From contig NZ_RDBP01000033.1 of NCBI RefSeq assembly GCF_008042045.1, positions 42,919-77,934 on the forward strand: a DNA stretch of 35,016 bases, written 5' to 3'. Positions within the stretch are counted from its first letter, which is position 1. The number at the start of each line of letters is the position of its first letter. Of the stretch, positions 9,056-18,482 are shown one piece after another. Source of the DNA: Streptomyces sp. T39 (GTDB lineage Bacteria > Actinomycetota > Actinomycetes > Streptomycetales > Streptomycetaceae). The notes under the pieces were generated by a model that saw nothing but the letters and a program-made list of their open reading frames with translations, did no database searches and was not told the origin of the DNA. Position numbers and translations under genes: made by a program.

Positions 9056-11251
9056 GTGAAGCAGGTCGTACAGAACTACAAGAGCGGCGAGCTGGCGGTG
9101 CTGGACGTACCGGTGCCGGGGTGCAAGCCGGGCGGTGTGCTGGTGCGCACCGCCTACTCGCTGATCTCCACCGGGACCGAGCTCATGAAGGTGTCCGAGG
9201 CCGGCATGTCGATGGTGGGCAAGGCCCGTTCCCGGCCGGACCAGGTGGCCAAGGTCATGCAGAGCGTGGCCGTCAACGGGGTGCCCGCCACCTACCGCAA
9301 GGTGATGGGCAAGCTGGACTCCTGGACGCCGCTGGGCTACTCGCTGTGCGGGGTGGTCGAGGAGGTCGGGACCGGGATCGACGACGTGAAGGCCGGCGAC
9401 CTCGTGGCCTGCGCCGGCAACGAGCACGCGCTGCACGCCGAGGTGAACTGGGTGCCGAAGAACCTCTACGCCCCGCTCCCGGACGGCCTCGCGCCGCGGC
9501 ACGCGGCCTTCGGCACCGTCGGGTCGATCGCGCTGCAGGGCGTCCGCCAAGGCGAGTCCCGGCTCGGCGAGACGGCGCTGGTCATCGGCCTCGGCCTGAT
9601 CGGTCAGCTGGTGGCGCAGCTGCTCACCGCCTCGGGAGTGCGCGTCGTCGGCGCCGACCCGGACCCGGCACGCTGCGAGCTCGCCGAGCGGCTCGGCGCC
9701 GCGGCCTGCGGTGATCCCTCGTCCGCTGCCGTGGAGAGGGCCGTCGCCGAACTCACCGGCGGCCACGGCGTGGACCAGGTGTACCTGGCGGCGGGCGGCG
9801 GCAGCAACCAGCCCGTCGAGCTGGCCGCCCGGCTGTGCCGGGACCGCGGCCGGGTCGTCGACATCGGCAAGTGCCGCCTCGACCTGCCGTGGAACGCGTA
9901 CTACGAGAAGGAGCTGGACGTCCGCTTCTCCCGCAGCTACGGCCCCGGGCGCTACGACCCGGAGTACGAGCTTCAAGGACGGGACTACCCGATCGGCTAC
10001 GTCCGCTGGACCGAGCGCCGCAACCTGGCGTGCTTCCTCGACCTCGTCGCCCGCGGCAGCGTCGACGTGGAGCCCCTGGTCTCCCATGTCGCCGATTTCG
10101 ACGACGCCGTGGAGACGTACGGGAGCCTGAAGGACGGCGGACTCAAGGCCGTGGCCGTGCTGTTCCGCTACCCGGGCCAGGAGGCGGACGCGGAGGGGAC
10201 GGCGGCCCCCGAGGTGACCGTGCCCGCGGTGAGGCTGCCCGCGGCCACCACGCGGCAGCGGCCCGCCCGGGCCGCCGGGAAGCCGGTGCGCCTCGCGTTC
10301 GTCGGCGCGGGCAACTACGCGACCTCGATGCTGCTGCCGCACCTGGCACGGCGCGACGGCGTCGAACTGGCGGCGGTCGTCACCACGACGGCGCTGTCCG
10401 CGGCCAACGCGCGGCGGAAGTTCGGCTTCGCCGAGGCCACCACCGACCTCGACACCGTCCTCGGGGACGACGGCGTCGACGCGGTGTTCGTGGTCACCCG
10501 GCACAGCTCGCACGCCGAACTGACCCGCAAGGCGCTGCTGGCCGGCAAGGCGGTCTTCGTGGAGAAGCCGCTCGCGCTCACCGGCGACGAACTGGCCGGT
10601 GTGCTCGCGGCGGTGGAGGAGTCCGGCAACGACCGGATCCAGGTCGGCTTCAACCGCCGGTTCGCCCCGCTGCTGCGGGAGGCGAAGGCACGGTTCGGTG
10701 CCAGGACCGGCCCGGCGAGCCTGCGCTACCTGGTCAACGCGGGCGGCCTGGCGCACGGGAGCTGGTACCTCCAGCAGAACACCGAGGGCTCCCGGTTCGC
10801 CGGCGAGGGCGGGCACTTCATCGACACCGCGAGCTGGCTGCTCGACGCCGATCCGGTCTCGGTGTACGCGCTCACCACGCCCGGCAACGAGGACCTCCAG
10901 GTCGTGCTCGGCTACCCGGACGGCTCCACGGCCACCATCAGCTACGTCACCACCGGCGCGCCCGGCTTCCCCAAGGAGACCCTGGACCTGGTCGCCGACG
11001 GCCGGGTGCTGCGACTCGACGACTTCGTCCGCGCCAGCGTGTACGGCCGGAAGAAGTGGGTCAGTTCGCGGCTGCCCAAGGCCCGGGACAAGGGCCAGTC
11101 CGCCGAACTGGCGGCCTTCGTCCGGGCCGTGCGGACCGGCGGCCCGATGCCGGTGCCGCTGGAGTCGCTGGCCGCCACGACGGCGGCCACCCTCGCCGTC
11201 CGGACCGGTCTGGCGAGCGGCCTGCCGGTGACGCTGGCGGGGGCCCGATGA
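9056..11251 (+). CDS. Two-domain oxidoreductase: zinc-type alcohol dehydrogenase fused to Gfo/Idh/MocA dehydrogenase
   Basis: A 731-aa fusion. Residues 1 to about 370 are a medium-chain dehydrogenase, with a GroES-like N-terminal part and the nucleotide-binding motif GLGLIG near 180-185. After a linker of about 35 residues, a Gfo/Idh/MocA domain starts near 410 with AFVGAGNYA and has the family EKP motif at 503-505. This two-domain protein is a known type in O-antigen and exopolysaccharide clusters, where its substrate is undetermined; a keto/hydroxy change on a sugar is likely. The GTG start has AGGAG five bases upstream. The stop overlaps the ATG of the heparinase-like gene (ATGA), and these two genes are commonly neighbours elsewhere, which suggests a shared task. 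Confidence 0.9.
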   Translation: MKQVVQNYKSGELAVLDVPVPGCKPGGVLVRTAYSLISTGTELMKVSEAGMSMVGKARSRPDQVAKVMQSVAVNGVPATYRKVMGKLDSWTPLGYSLCGVVEEVGTGIDDVKAGDLVACAGNEHALHAEVNWVPKNLYAPLPDGLAPRHAAFGTVGSIALQGVRQGESRLGETALVIGLGLIGQLVAQLLTASGVRVVGADPDPARCELAERLGAAACGDPSSAAVERAVAELTGGHGVDQVYLAAGGGSNQPVELAARLCRDRGRVVDIGKCRLDLPWNAYYEKELDVRFSRSYGPGRYDPEYELQGRDYPIGYVRWTERRNLACFLDLVARGSVDVEPLVSHVADFDDAVETYGSLKDGGLKAVAVLFRYPGQEADAEGTAAPEVTVPAVRLPAATTRQRPARAAGKPVRLAFVGAGNYATSMLLPHLARRDGVELAAVVTTTALSAANARRKFGFAEATTDLDTVLGDDGVDAVFVVTRHSSHAELTRKALLAGKAVFVEKPLALTGDELAGVLAAVEESGNDRIQVGFNRRFAPLLREAKARFGARTGPASLRYLVNAGGLAHGSWYLQQNTEGSRFAGEGGHFIDTASWLLDADPVSVYALTTPGNEDLQVVLGYPDGSTATISYVTTGAPGFPKETLDLVADGRVLRLDDFVRASVYGRKKWVSSRLPKARDKGQSAELAAFVRAVRTGGPMPVPLESLAATTAATLAVRTGLASGLPVTLAGAR

Positions 11252-13227
11252 CCGTGCGCTCCGGCAGCCCGGGCTGGTACCTGCGGCGGCTGTCCCGGAT
11301 GGGGCCGCGGGAGATCGGCGGCCGGGTGGCCGACACCTTGCGCCGGCGGCAATGGCGTGCCGCGCCGCCCGCCTGCCCGGAGGTGACCGGCGCCCGGTTC
11401 ACCGCGGTGCTGCCCGCGGGGACGCTCGCCGCCGTGCCGGCGGACGCCGCGAAACGTCTCGTCGCCGAGGCCGAGGGGCTGATGGCCGGTCACGCCGAGT
11501 TCTTCGGCGTGGTCCGCGACGACCTGGCCGACCCCGACTGGTGCCTCGACCCGAAGACCGGACGCCGGGCGCCGTGGGGCTACGCGTTCGACGTGCCGTA
11601 CCGCGACGAGGACGCGGTCGGGGACGTCAAACAGATCTGGGAGCCGTCCCGGCACCAGTACCTCACCGTGCTCGCCGCCGCCTACGCCCTCACCGGGGAC
11701 GAGCGGTACGCCGAGCGGGTGGCCGCGCATCTGCGGTCGTGGTGGGCGGCGAACACCCCGCTGCGCGGGGTGCACTGGACCAGCGGCATCGAGCTGGGGA
11801 TCCGGCTGCTGTCCTGGGTGTGGATCCGCCGGCTGCTCGACGGCTGGCCCGGCGCCGCCGCCCTGTTCGAGGACAACCCGGTGGCGCTGAACCAGATCTG
11901 GCACCACCAGCGCTGGCTGGCCGCCTTCCCCAGCCGGGGGTCATCGGCGAACAACCATGTCGTCGCCGAGGCCGCCGGGCAGCTGGCCGCGGCCTGCGCC
12001 TTCGGCTGGTTCCCGTCCTCGGCACGCTGGCGGGACCGGGCGCTTCGGACGCTGGAGCGGCAGCTGCGCGCCAACACCTTCGCCTCCGGCCTCAACCGCG
12101 AACTGGCCACCGAGTACCACGGGCTGGTGCTGGAACTCGGCCTGGCCGCGGTCGCCGAGGCGGACACGGCCGGCGTGCCCGTGCCCGCCACCGCCCGGCT
12201 GGTGCTCCTGCGGATGACGGACGCCCTCGCGGCCGTCGTCGACGACCGGCTGCGGCCGCCGCGCCAGGGCGACGCGGACGACGGGCACGGTCTGGTCGTG
12301 GACGGCGCGGGCACCGACCGCTGGGGCTCGCTGCTGGCCACCGGGGAGGCGGTGTTCGGCCGGCTGCCCTGGTGGCCCGAGGTCACCGGCACCGATGTGC
12401 GCACCCCCCTGCTGGCCGCGCTGCTCCGCCCGTACGGGACGGACGTGTCGCGCCCGGCGAGCCGGCCCGCCCACTTCGCCGACGCCGGTCTCACCGTGCT
12501 GCGCGGTCCCGACGGCATCTGGTGCCGCTGCGACGGCGGCCCGCACGGCTTCCTGTCCATCGCCGCGCACGCCCACGCCGACGCGCTGTCCGTGGAGGTC
12601 CGCCAGGACGGTGTCGACGTGCTCGCCGACCCGGGGACGTACTGCTACCACGGGCAGCCCGCGTGGCGGATCTACTTCCGCTCGACCCTCGGCCACAACA
12701 CCCTGGAGCTGGACGGCACCGACCAGTCCGTCTCCGGCGGCCCGTTCCTGTGGACCCGGCACGCCCGCAGCCAGGTCCTGGCGGTGGAGCCGTCCGCCGC
12801 CCTCGCCGGGGGCACGGCCCGCTGGTGCGCCGAGCACGACGGCTACCAGGGCTCCGCGCACCGCCGGCAGGTGGAACTGACGGCCGCGACCCGGGAGCTG
12901 AGGATCACCGACGAGGTCGGCGGCCCGAGCCGCGCCGTGCGCCTGGCGTTCCACCTCGGTCCCGCGGTCACCGCCGACCTGGCGGGCAGCCGGGCGCTGC
13001 TCACCTGGACCGGGGACGGCGGGGAGCGCTCCGCGGTCCTCGACCTGCCCGCCGGGCTGAGCTGGCGGGCGCACCGCGGCGAGAGCGAACCGCCGCTGGG
13101 CTGGTACTCCGCCGGTTTCGGGCGCAAGGAGCCCAGCACCACCCTGGTCGGCACCGGCTTCACCGACGGCGCCGCGCCGTCGGAGAAGTTCACCACCGTC
13201 CTCGGGTTCCGCGGTCGGGGGGCCTGA
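11248..13227 (+). CDS. Heparinase II/III-like polysaccharide lyase family protein, no signal peptide
   Basis: A 659-aa protein with an (alpha/alpha)-toroid N-terminal half and a beta-sandwich C-terminal half typical of heparinase II/III and alginate-lyase relatives. Candidate catalytic or structural residues are N235-N236-H237 (SSANNHVVAE), Y290-H291 (TEYHG) and H441/H443/D445 (HAHAD). The N-terminus (WYLRRLSRMGPREIGGRVADTLRRRQW) is the form found in exopolysaccharide and O-antigen operons. It has no signal peptide, so the protein should be cytoplasmic. That is odd for a lyase and hints that it acts on lipid-linked intermediates or is not a lyase at all. The ATG overlaps the preceding stop. 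The beta-helix lipoprotein follows after 3 bases. Confidence 0.87.
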   Translation: MTVRSGSPGWYLRRLSRMGPREIGGRVADTLRRRQWRAAPPACPEVTGARFTAVLPAGTLAAVPADAAKRLVAEAEGLMAGHAEFFGVVRDDLADPDWCLDPKTGRRAPWGYAFDVPYRDEDAVGDVKQIWEPSRHQYLTVLAAAYALTGDERYAERVAAHLRSWWAANTPLRGVHWTSGIELGIRLLSWVWIRRLLDGWPGAAALFEDNPVALNQIWHHQRWLAAFPSRGSSANNHVVAEAAGQLAAACAFGWFPSSARWRDRALRTLERQLRANTFASGLNRELATEYHGLVLELGLAAVAEADTAGVPVPATARLVLLRMTDALAAVVDDRLRPPRQGDADDGHGLVVDGAGTDRWGSLLATGEAVFGRLPWWPEVTGTDVRTPLLAALLRPYGTDVSRPASRPAHFADAGLTVLRGPDGIWCRCDGGPHGFLSIAAHAHADALSVEVRQDGVDVLADPGTYCYHGQPAWRIYFRSTLGHNTLELDGTDQSVSGGPFLWTRHARSQVLAVEPSAALAGGTARWCAEHDGYQGSAHRRQVELTAATRELRITDEVGGPSRAVRLAFHLGPAVTADLAGSRALLTWTGDGGERSAVLDLPAGLSWRAHRGESEPPLGWYSAGFGRKEPSTTLVGTGFTDGAAPSEKFTTVLGFRGRGA

Positions 13228-13230
13228 CAC

Positions 13231-14754
13231 GTGGGGATCAAGTGGCGGCACCGGGCGTCACCGGCGGCACCGCTGGTGCTGCTGGCCCTGCTGGCGGCGA
13301 CCGGCTGCGAGGGCACGCCGGACGCCCGCCCGCGGGCGGGCGCCGCGCCGTCCGCGTCCGTGGCCCGGGTGTGCGCCGGGCCCGCGGCCGGGCCGGCGAC
13401 GGCACCGCCGGGCGCGGTGACGGTCGACCCCGCGGTCCCCGGCGATCTGGCCGTGAAGACCAGGAACAGCCCCGCGCGCACCACGTTCTGGCTCCGGCCG
13501 GGCACCCACACCCTCCCGCCGGACCGCTTCGCCCAGGTCGTCCCCAAGGAGGGGAACAGCTACCTCGGCGCCCCGGGCGCGGTGCTCGACGGCCGGAGGA
13601 CCAACCAGTACGCCTTCGGCGGCGCCGCCCGCGACGTCACCCTGCGCCATCTGACCGTGCAGGGTTTCGTCGCGCCCCACGACGAGGGCGTGGTCAACCA
13701 CGACTCCGCCGACGGGTGGCTGATCGAGCACGCCACGATCCAGGACAACTCCGGCGCCGGGCTGATGGCCGGCGCCCGCCAGCGGGTCCGCGCCAGCTGC
13801 CTGCGCGGCAACGGCCAGTACGGCATGAACGCCTACAAGGCCGGCGGCCCGCTCACCGGCCTGGTGGTCGAGGGCAACGAGATCACGGGCAACAACACGG
13901 ACGACTGGGAGCGGAAGCGGCCGGGCTGCGGCTGCACCGGCGGCGTCAAGTTCTGGGCGGTCGACGGCGCCGACGTCCGCGGCAACTGGGTGCACGACAA
14001 CCGCGGGGCCGGGCTGTGGGCGGACACCAACAACAACGACTTCCGCATCGAGGGCAACGTGCTGGAGTCCAACGACGGCGCCGCGCTGATCTACGAGACC
14101 AGCTACAACGCGGTGATCCGCGGCAACACGATCCGGCGGAACAACTGGGTCGAGGGCCGCCGGTACGCCGACCGCGGCGACACCTTCCCGTTCGCGACCG
14201 TCTACGTGTCGGAGTCCGGCGGCGAACCGCGGATCCGGGCCCGTACCGACAGGATCGAGATCCACCGCAACGTGCTGGAGGACAACTGGTCCGGGATCAC
14301 GCTGTGGGAGAACGCCGACCGGTTCTGCAACAGCCCCGCCAACACCTCGTCGGGCCTGTGCACCCTGCTGGTGAAGGACACCGGCCGCTGCGCGCAGCCC
14401 GCGATCGCCGCCCCGCCGCTCTACGACGACTGCCGGTGGAAGACCCAGCGGGTGGAGATCCACGGCAACCGCTTCGTGCTGGACAAGTCCGTCGTCCACT
14501 GCACGGTGAAGTGCGACCGCATGGCGGTGCTGGCCAACTACGGCACCTACCCGGACTGGTCGCCGTACCAGGGCGAGCGGGTGGCCGAGGCGATCACCCG
14601 GGAGCAGCACAACCGCTGGTACGACAACGTCTACATCGGGCCGTGGACGTTCGTCGCACACGACCCGAGCCGGATCCTCGACCCCGGGCAGTGGCAGGGC
14701 ACGCCGTACCAGCAGGACGCGGGCAGCACCTTCCGCGCACGGGACGGTGGGTGA
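13231..14754 (+). CDS. Right-handed parallel beta-helix lipoprotein (possible lyase or C5-epimerase)
   Basis: A 507-aa exported protein. The signal peptide has basic residues at 4-8 and a hydrophobic core at about 13-23, then a lipobox-like ATGC with C26 as the lipidated cysteine. The mature part carries repeated right-handed beta-helix rungs from about 130 to 360, marked by N-rich turns (EGNEITGNN, RGNWVHDN, EGNVLESNDG, RGNTIRRNN, HRNVLEDN), followed by a Cys-containing region (about 365-430). Beta-helix folds of this kind include pectate and alginate lyases and the mannuronan C5-epimerases such as AlgG. Beside an AlgD-like dehydrogenase, a surface epimerase or lyase working on the secreted polymer is plausible but unproven. 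The GTG start has a GGGGGG run upstream. Confidence 0.82.
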   Translation: MGIKWRHRASPAAPLVLLALLAATGCEGTPDARPRAGAAPSASVARVCAGPAAGPATAPPGAVTVDPAVPGDLAVKTRNSPARTTFWLRPGTHTLPPDRFAQVVPKEGNSYLGAPGAVLDGRRTNQYAFGGAARDVTLRHLTVQGFVAPHDEGVVNHDSADGWLIEHATIQDNSGAGLMAGARQRVRASCLRGNGQYGMNAYKAGGPLTGLVVEGNEITGNNTDDWERKRPGCGCTGGVKFWAVDGADVRGNWVHDNRGAGLWADTNNNDFRIEGNVLESNDGAALIYETSYNAVIRGNTIRRNNWVEGRRYADRGDTFPFATVYVSESGGEPRIRARTDRIEIHRNVLEDNWSGITLWENADRFCNSPANTSSGLCTLLVKDTGRCAQPAIAAPPLYDDCRWKTQRVEIHGNRFVLDKSVVHCTVKCDRMAVLANYGTYPDWSPYQGERVAEAITREQHNRWYDNVYIGPWTFVAHDPSRILDPGQWQGTPYQQDAGSTFRARDGG

Positions 14755-14755
14755 G

Positions 14756-15973
14756 ATGACCGCGGACCGCACACCGAGGGTCGTCGGGACGGCCTGGGGA
14801 CTGCTGATCCTCAACACACTCGGCTCCGCCGGGGCGAAGACCATCGTCCCGCTGCCCCGCTCCCTCATCCAGATGGTCACCATGGGCGCGCTGGTCGCCG
14901 CGTTCGCGCTGGCCCTCGCGGTCAATCTCCGGCTGCGTGTCCGGCCGGGCGCCTACGTCTTCCTGCTCACCCTGCTGCTGGTGCCGAGCGTGCTGTCCAG
15001 CGTGCACCTGGAGTCCGGGTTCGGCGCACTGTTCCGCTGCGCCCGGCTGGGCCTGTTCGTCGCCACGCTGTGGCTGCTCAGCCGCTGGTGGGACGGCGGG
15101 CTGACGTTCGTCCGGCACCACATCCGGATGTACTTCGCGGTCCTGTGCTCGGTGGCCGCGGGCGCCCTCCTGTCGCCGGGCGCCGCGATGCCCGAGCTCT
15201 ACGGCGGGCGGCTGGTCGGCGCGCTGTGGCCGCTCACCCCGCCGCAGATCGGGCAGTACGCCGCGGTGATCACCGGGCTCGCCGTGCTGCTCGTGCTGGG
15301 CCGCCGGACCGACGGGCGCAGCGCGGCGGTGGTCGTCGTCCCCGCGCTGGTGCTGCTCGCGCTCACCCACACCCGGACGGCCACGATCGGCCTGCTCGCC
15401 GGGCTCGTGCTGGCCATCGGTTCGCTCGTGCTGACCAGCGCCGCCGCCCGCCGGTTCTTCGCCTGGGCGGTGCTGTGCGCCGTGGTGGCCGCGGTCGGCT
15501 TCGGCTCCCTGGTGCAGGCGTGGTTCCTGCGCGGGCAGAGCCAGGAGAACTTCTCCAGCCTGACCGGCCGGGCCAAGGTCTGGGACGCCCTGCTGGCGGC
15601 ACCCCGGACGGCCACGGAGTACCTGTTCGGCGCGGGCCTGGGCGACAAGTCGTTCGGCGGGCTGCCGATCGACAACAGCTGGCTGGCCGTCTACCACGAG
15701 CAGGGCGTGACCGGTGTCGTGCTGGTGACCGCCGTGTTCGTCGTGCTGGGCGGGGTCGCGCTGCTGCGGCCGCCGTCGCTGTCGAGGGCCTGCGCGATCT
15801 TCCTGATCAGCTACTGCGCGATCGCCTCGTACACCGAGGCGGGGCTCGGGGACGCCTCGCCGTACCTGCTCCATCTGGCGGTGGCCGCCTCGCTGCTGGC
15901 GGCGCCCGCCGCTCCGGAGCGCCCCGCCGCGCCCGGAGTCCCCCGACAGGTCCGCACACCGGAGGTGACCTGA
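14756..15973 (+). CDS. O-antigen polymerase/ligase family membrane protein (Wzy candidate)
   Basis: A 405-aa integral membrane protein with about ten hydrophobic segments. A larger extracytoplasmic loop near the C-terminal third (about 258-312) contains ENFSSLTGRAKVWDALLAAP, GAGLGDKSFGG and DNSWLAVYHEQGVTG, which resembles the Wzy_C loop of polymerases and ligases. It would join repeat units on undecaprenyl diphosphate at the outer face of the membrane. It is the only polymerase-like gene here and sits with two chain-length proteins and a flippase, completing a Wzx/Wzy set. The chosen start is ATG 14756, one base after the preceding TGA. A GTG at 14747, three codons upstream, is an alternative. 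Confidence 0.85.
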   Translation: MTADRTPRVVGTAWGLLILNTLGSAGAKTIVPLPRSLIQMVTMGALVAAFALALAVNLRLRVRPGAYVFLLTLLLVPSVLSSVHLESGFGALFRCARLGLFVATLWLLSRWWDGGLTFVRHHIRMYFAVLCSVAAGALLSPGAAMPELYGGRLVGALWPLTPPQIGQYAAVITGLAVLLVLGRRTDGRSAAVVVVPALVLLALTHTRTATIGLLAGLVLAIGSLVLTSAAARRFFAWAVLCAVVAAVGFGSLVQAWFLRGQSQENFSSLTGRAKVWDALLAAPRTATEYLFGAGLGDKSFGGLPIDNSWLAVYHEQGVTGVVLVTAVFVVLGGVALLRPPSLSRACAIFLISYCAIASYTEAGLGDASPYLLHLAVAASLLAAPAAPERPAAPGVPRQVRTPEVT

Positions 15974-15975
15974 GC

Positions 15976-17250
15976 ATGCACGTCCTCGTGGTGCACAACC
16001 GCTACGCGTCGGCGCAGCCGAGCGGCGAGAACAACGTCGTCGACCAGGAGGTGGCGCTGCTGCGCGGGGCCGGCCACCGGGTCGGGCTGTTCGAGCGGCG
16101 CAGCGACGACATCGGCGCGCTGTCGCTGCCGCGCAAGGCGGCGCTGCCGCTGCTGGTGCCGTGGAACCCGGCGGTGCGCAGGGAGCTGGCCGACCGGCTC
16201 CGCGCCGAACGCCCGGACGTGGTGCACGTCCACAACGTCTTCCCGCTGCTGTCACCGGCGGTGCTGGCGGCCTGCGCCGACGCCGGCGTGCCCGCCGTCG
16301 CCACCCTGCACAACTACACCCAGGTCTGCCCGCCCGGCACACTCCAGCGGGACGGCCGGCCGTGCGCCGAGTGCGTCGGGTCCGCACCGCTGCCCGCCGT
16401 CCGGCACGGCTGCTACCGCGGCTCCCGGCTGGCGACGGTGCCGCTCGCGGTGAGCCTGACGGTCAACCGGCGGCGGTGGTGGTCGGGTGTGGAGCGGTTC
16501 TTCTGCATCTCCGCGGCGCAGCGCGACGTCCTGGTGCGGTCCGGGATGCCGGCCGAACGGCTGGCGGTGAAGCACAACTTCGTGCCCGACCCCGGCGCCC
16601 GGCGGGAGGGCGGCGGGGAGCACCTGCTCTTCCTCGGCCGGCTGGCGGAGGCCAAGGGCGTACGGCTGCTCATGGCCGCGTGGGACGAGATCGCCGCGGG
16701 CGGCGGTGTCGGCGTACCGCTCGTCATCGCCGGCACCGGGCCGCTGGAGCGGGAGGTGACCGCCTGGGCGGCGGGCCGGGACGACGTGCGCTGCGCGGGC
16801 CTGTACGACGCGGAGCAGTGCCGGCGGGCCGTGGCACGGTCGGTCGCCGTGGTGGCGCCCTCCACCTGGCTGGAGGCGTTCGGCCTGGTGGTCGTGGAGG
16901 CGATGGCGGCGGGGGTCCCGACCGTCGCCGCCGGGCACGGCGCCTTCACCGAACTCGTCGACGACGGGGTGACCGGGCTGCTGCACCGGCCGGGCGAGAC
17001 GGCCTCCCTGGCGTCGTGCCTGCGCCGGGTCACGGCCGACGCGGACGGAAACCGGGAGATGGGGCTGGCCGCCCGGCGCCGCTACGAGCAGGGCTTCAGC
17101 CCGGCCGTCGGGCTGGAGCGCCTGGTGGAGGGGTACCGCGCCGCGCTCGCGGGGCGGTCCGGCGGCGGGGGCACCCCGCCGCCGGGAGGGGACACGAGGA
17201 CTGGCCCGCGGCGGGGACACCCGTCCGGGCGGGATGGGGGCAGCAGATGA
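15976..17250 (+). CDS. Glycosyltransferase family 4 protein with cysteine-rich acceptor domain
   Basis: A 424-aa GT-B enzyme. The N-terminus MHVLVVHNRYASAQPSGENN and the stretch DVVHVHNVFPLLSP belong to the acceptor half. A cysteine-rich insertion (QVCPPGTLQRDGRPCAECVG and HGCYRGS) is typical of one GT4 subfamily. The donor half has LLFLGRLAEAKGVRLL and the EX7E pair E300/E308 in WLEAFGLVVVEA. The last 30 or so residues are low-complexity Gly/Pro/Arg and probably unstructured. A textbook GGAGGTGA (15961-15968) places the start at ATG 15976. Any longer version would read the polymerase gene out of frame. The stop overlaps the methyltransferase ATG. Confidence 0.9.
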   Translation: MHVLVVHNRYASAQPSGENNVVDQEVALLRGAGHRVGLFERRSDDIGALSLPRKAALPLLVPWNPAVRRELADRLRAERPDVVHVHNVFPLLSPAVLAACADAGVPAVATLHNYTQVCPPGTLQRDGRPCAECVGSAPLPAVRHGCYRGSRLATVPLAVSLTVNRRRWWSGVERFFCISAAQRDVLVRSGMPAERLAVKHNFVPDPGARREGGGEHLLFLGRLAEAKGVRLLMAAWDEIAAGGGVGVPLVIAGTGPLEREVTAWAAGRDDVRCAGLYDAEQCRRAVARSVAVVAPSTWLEAFGLVVVEAMAAGVPTVAAGHGAFTELVDDGVTGLLHRPGETASLASCLRRVTADADGNREMGLAARRRYEQGFSPAVGLERLVEGYRAALAGRSGGGGTPPPGGDTRTGPRRGHPSGRDGGSR

Positions 17251-18482
17251 CACGATGCCGACTCTGCGGTTCGGCGGCGCTGGAGAGCGTCGTCGATCTG
17301 GGGGCGACACCGCCGTGCGAGAGCTTTCTCGCCGCGGACCGACTGGACCTGCCGGAGCCGGCGTACCCGCTGCACCTGCGGGTGTGCACCGGCTGCTGGC
17401 TCGCGCAGATCCCCCCGCTGATCACACCGGAGGAGACGTTCAGCGAGTACGCGTACTTCTCCTCCTACTCGACCTCCTGGGTGGAGCACGCGCGCACCTT
17501 CGTCGACGGCGCCGCCGAGCGGCTGGGCCTCGGCGACGGCTCCTTCGTCGTCGAGGTCGCGAGCAACGACGGATACCTGCTGAAGCACGTGGTGGACCGC
17601 GGGATCCGCTGCCTCGGCATCGAGCCCTCGGTGAACGTCGGCGCCACGGCACGGGACGCGGGGGTGCCCACGCTCACCGCGTTCCTGGACCCGGCCACCG
17701 GCGAGGGCGTCCGCGCCGAGCACGGCCCGGCGGACCTGGTCGTGGCCAACAACGTGTACGCGCACATCCCCGACGTGGTCGGTTTCACCCGGGGACTGCG
17801 CGCGCTGGTCGCGGACGACGGCTGGGTCTCGATCGAGGTGCAGCACCTGCTGACCCTGATCGAGGAGAACCAGTACGACACGATCTACCACGAGCACTTC
17901 CAGTACTACACGGTCGCGTCCGCGGCCCGGGCGCTGGCGAGCGGCGGACTGACGCTCGTCGACGTCGAACTGCTGCCCACGCACGGCGGCTCCGTCCGGC
18001 TCTGGGCCAGGCCGGCCGAGGCGGCCGGTGAGCCGAGCGGCCGGGTGGCCGAGGTGCTGGACCGCGAGAAGGCCGCCGGGCTCCAGGAACTGTCCGGGTA
18101 CACCCAGTTCTCCGCCCGGGTGGCCAAGGTCCGCCGGGACCTGCTGCGGTTCCTGATCGAGGCGGCCGAACGCGGCGAGACGGTCGTGGGCTACGGGGCC
18201 CCCGGCAAGGGCAACACCCTGCTCAACCACTGCGGCATCCGGCCCGACCTGCTGCCGTACACGGTCGACCGCAACCCCTACAAGCACGGCAGGTTCACCC
18301 CGGGCACCCGCATCCCGGTCCTGCCGCCCGAGCGGATCGCCGCCGACCGGCCGGACTACGTCCTCGTCCTCCCGTGGAACCTGCGGGACGAGCTGATCGA
18401 GCAGCTCTCCTTCGTGCACGAGTGGGGCGGCCGGCTGGTCTTCCCCATACCGGAACTGAGCATTGTCGAGGTCACGCGATGA
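17247..18482 (+). CDS. Zinc-containing SAM-dependent sugar C-methyltransferase (TylCIII/TcaB9-like)
   Basis: A 411-aa three-part enzyme. The N-terminal zinc-binding domain has C4-x2-C7 and C47-x2-C50. The SAM fold has VVEVASNDGYLL (101-112). The C-terminal domain has YGAPGKGNTLLNHCG and VDRNPYKHGRFTPGT. The YHEHF motif (214-218) supplies Y214, E216 and H217, matching the spacing of the Y-x-E-H residues implicated in the C-3' methyltransferase TcaB9. Family members methylate carbon next to a 4-keto group of a nucleotide sugar, giving branched sugars. No 4,6-dehydratase to make such a ketone is visible in this window, so either it is encoded elsewhere or the substrate differs. The ATG overlaps the upstream stop (ATGA), and the stop overlaps the cytidylyltransferase start. 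Confidence 0.88.
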   Translation: MTRCRLCGSAALESVVDLGATPPCESFLAADRLDLPEPAYPLHLRVCTGCWLAQIPPLITPEETFSEYAYFSSYSTSWVEHARTFVDGAAERLGLGDGSFVVEVASNDGYLLKHVVDRGIRCLGIEPSVNVGATARDAGVPTLTAFLDPATGEGVRAEHGPADLVVANNVYAHIPDVVGFTRGLRALVADDGWVSIEVQHLLTLIEENQYDTIYHEHFQYYTVASAARALASGGLTLVDVELLPTHGGSVRLWARPAEAAGEPSGRVAEVLDREKAAGLQELSGYTQFSARVAKVRRDLLRFLIEAAERGETVVGYGAPGKGNTLLNHCGIRPDLLPYTVDRNPYKHGRFTPGTRIPVLPPERIAADRPDYVLVLPWNLRDELIEQLSFVHEWGGRLVFPIPELSIVEVTR

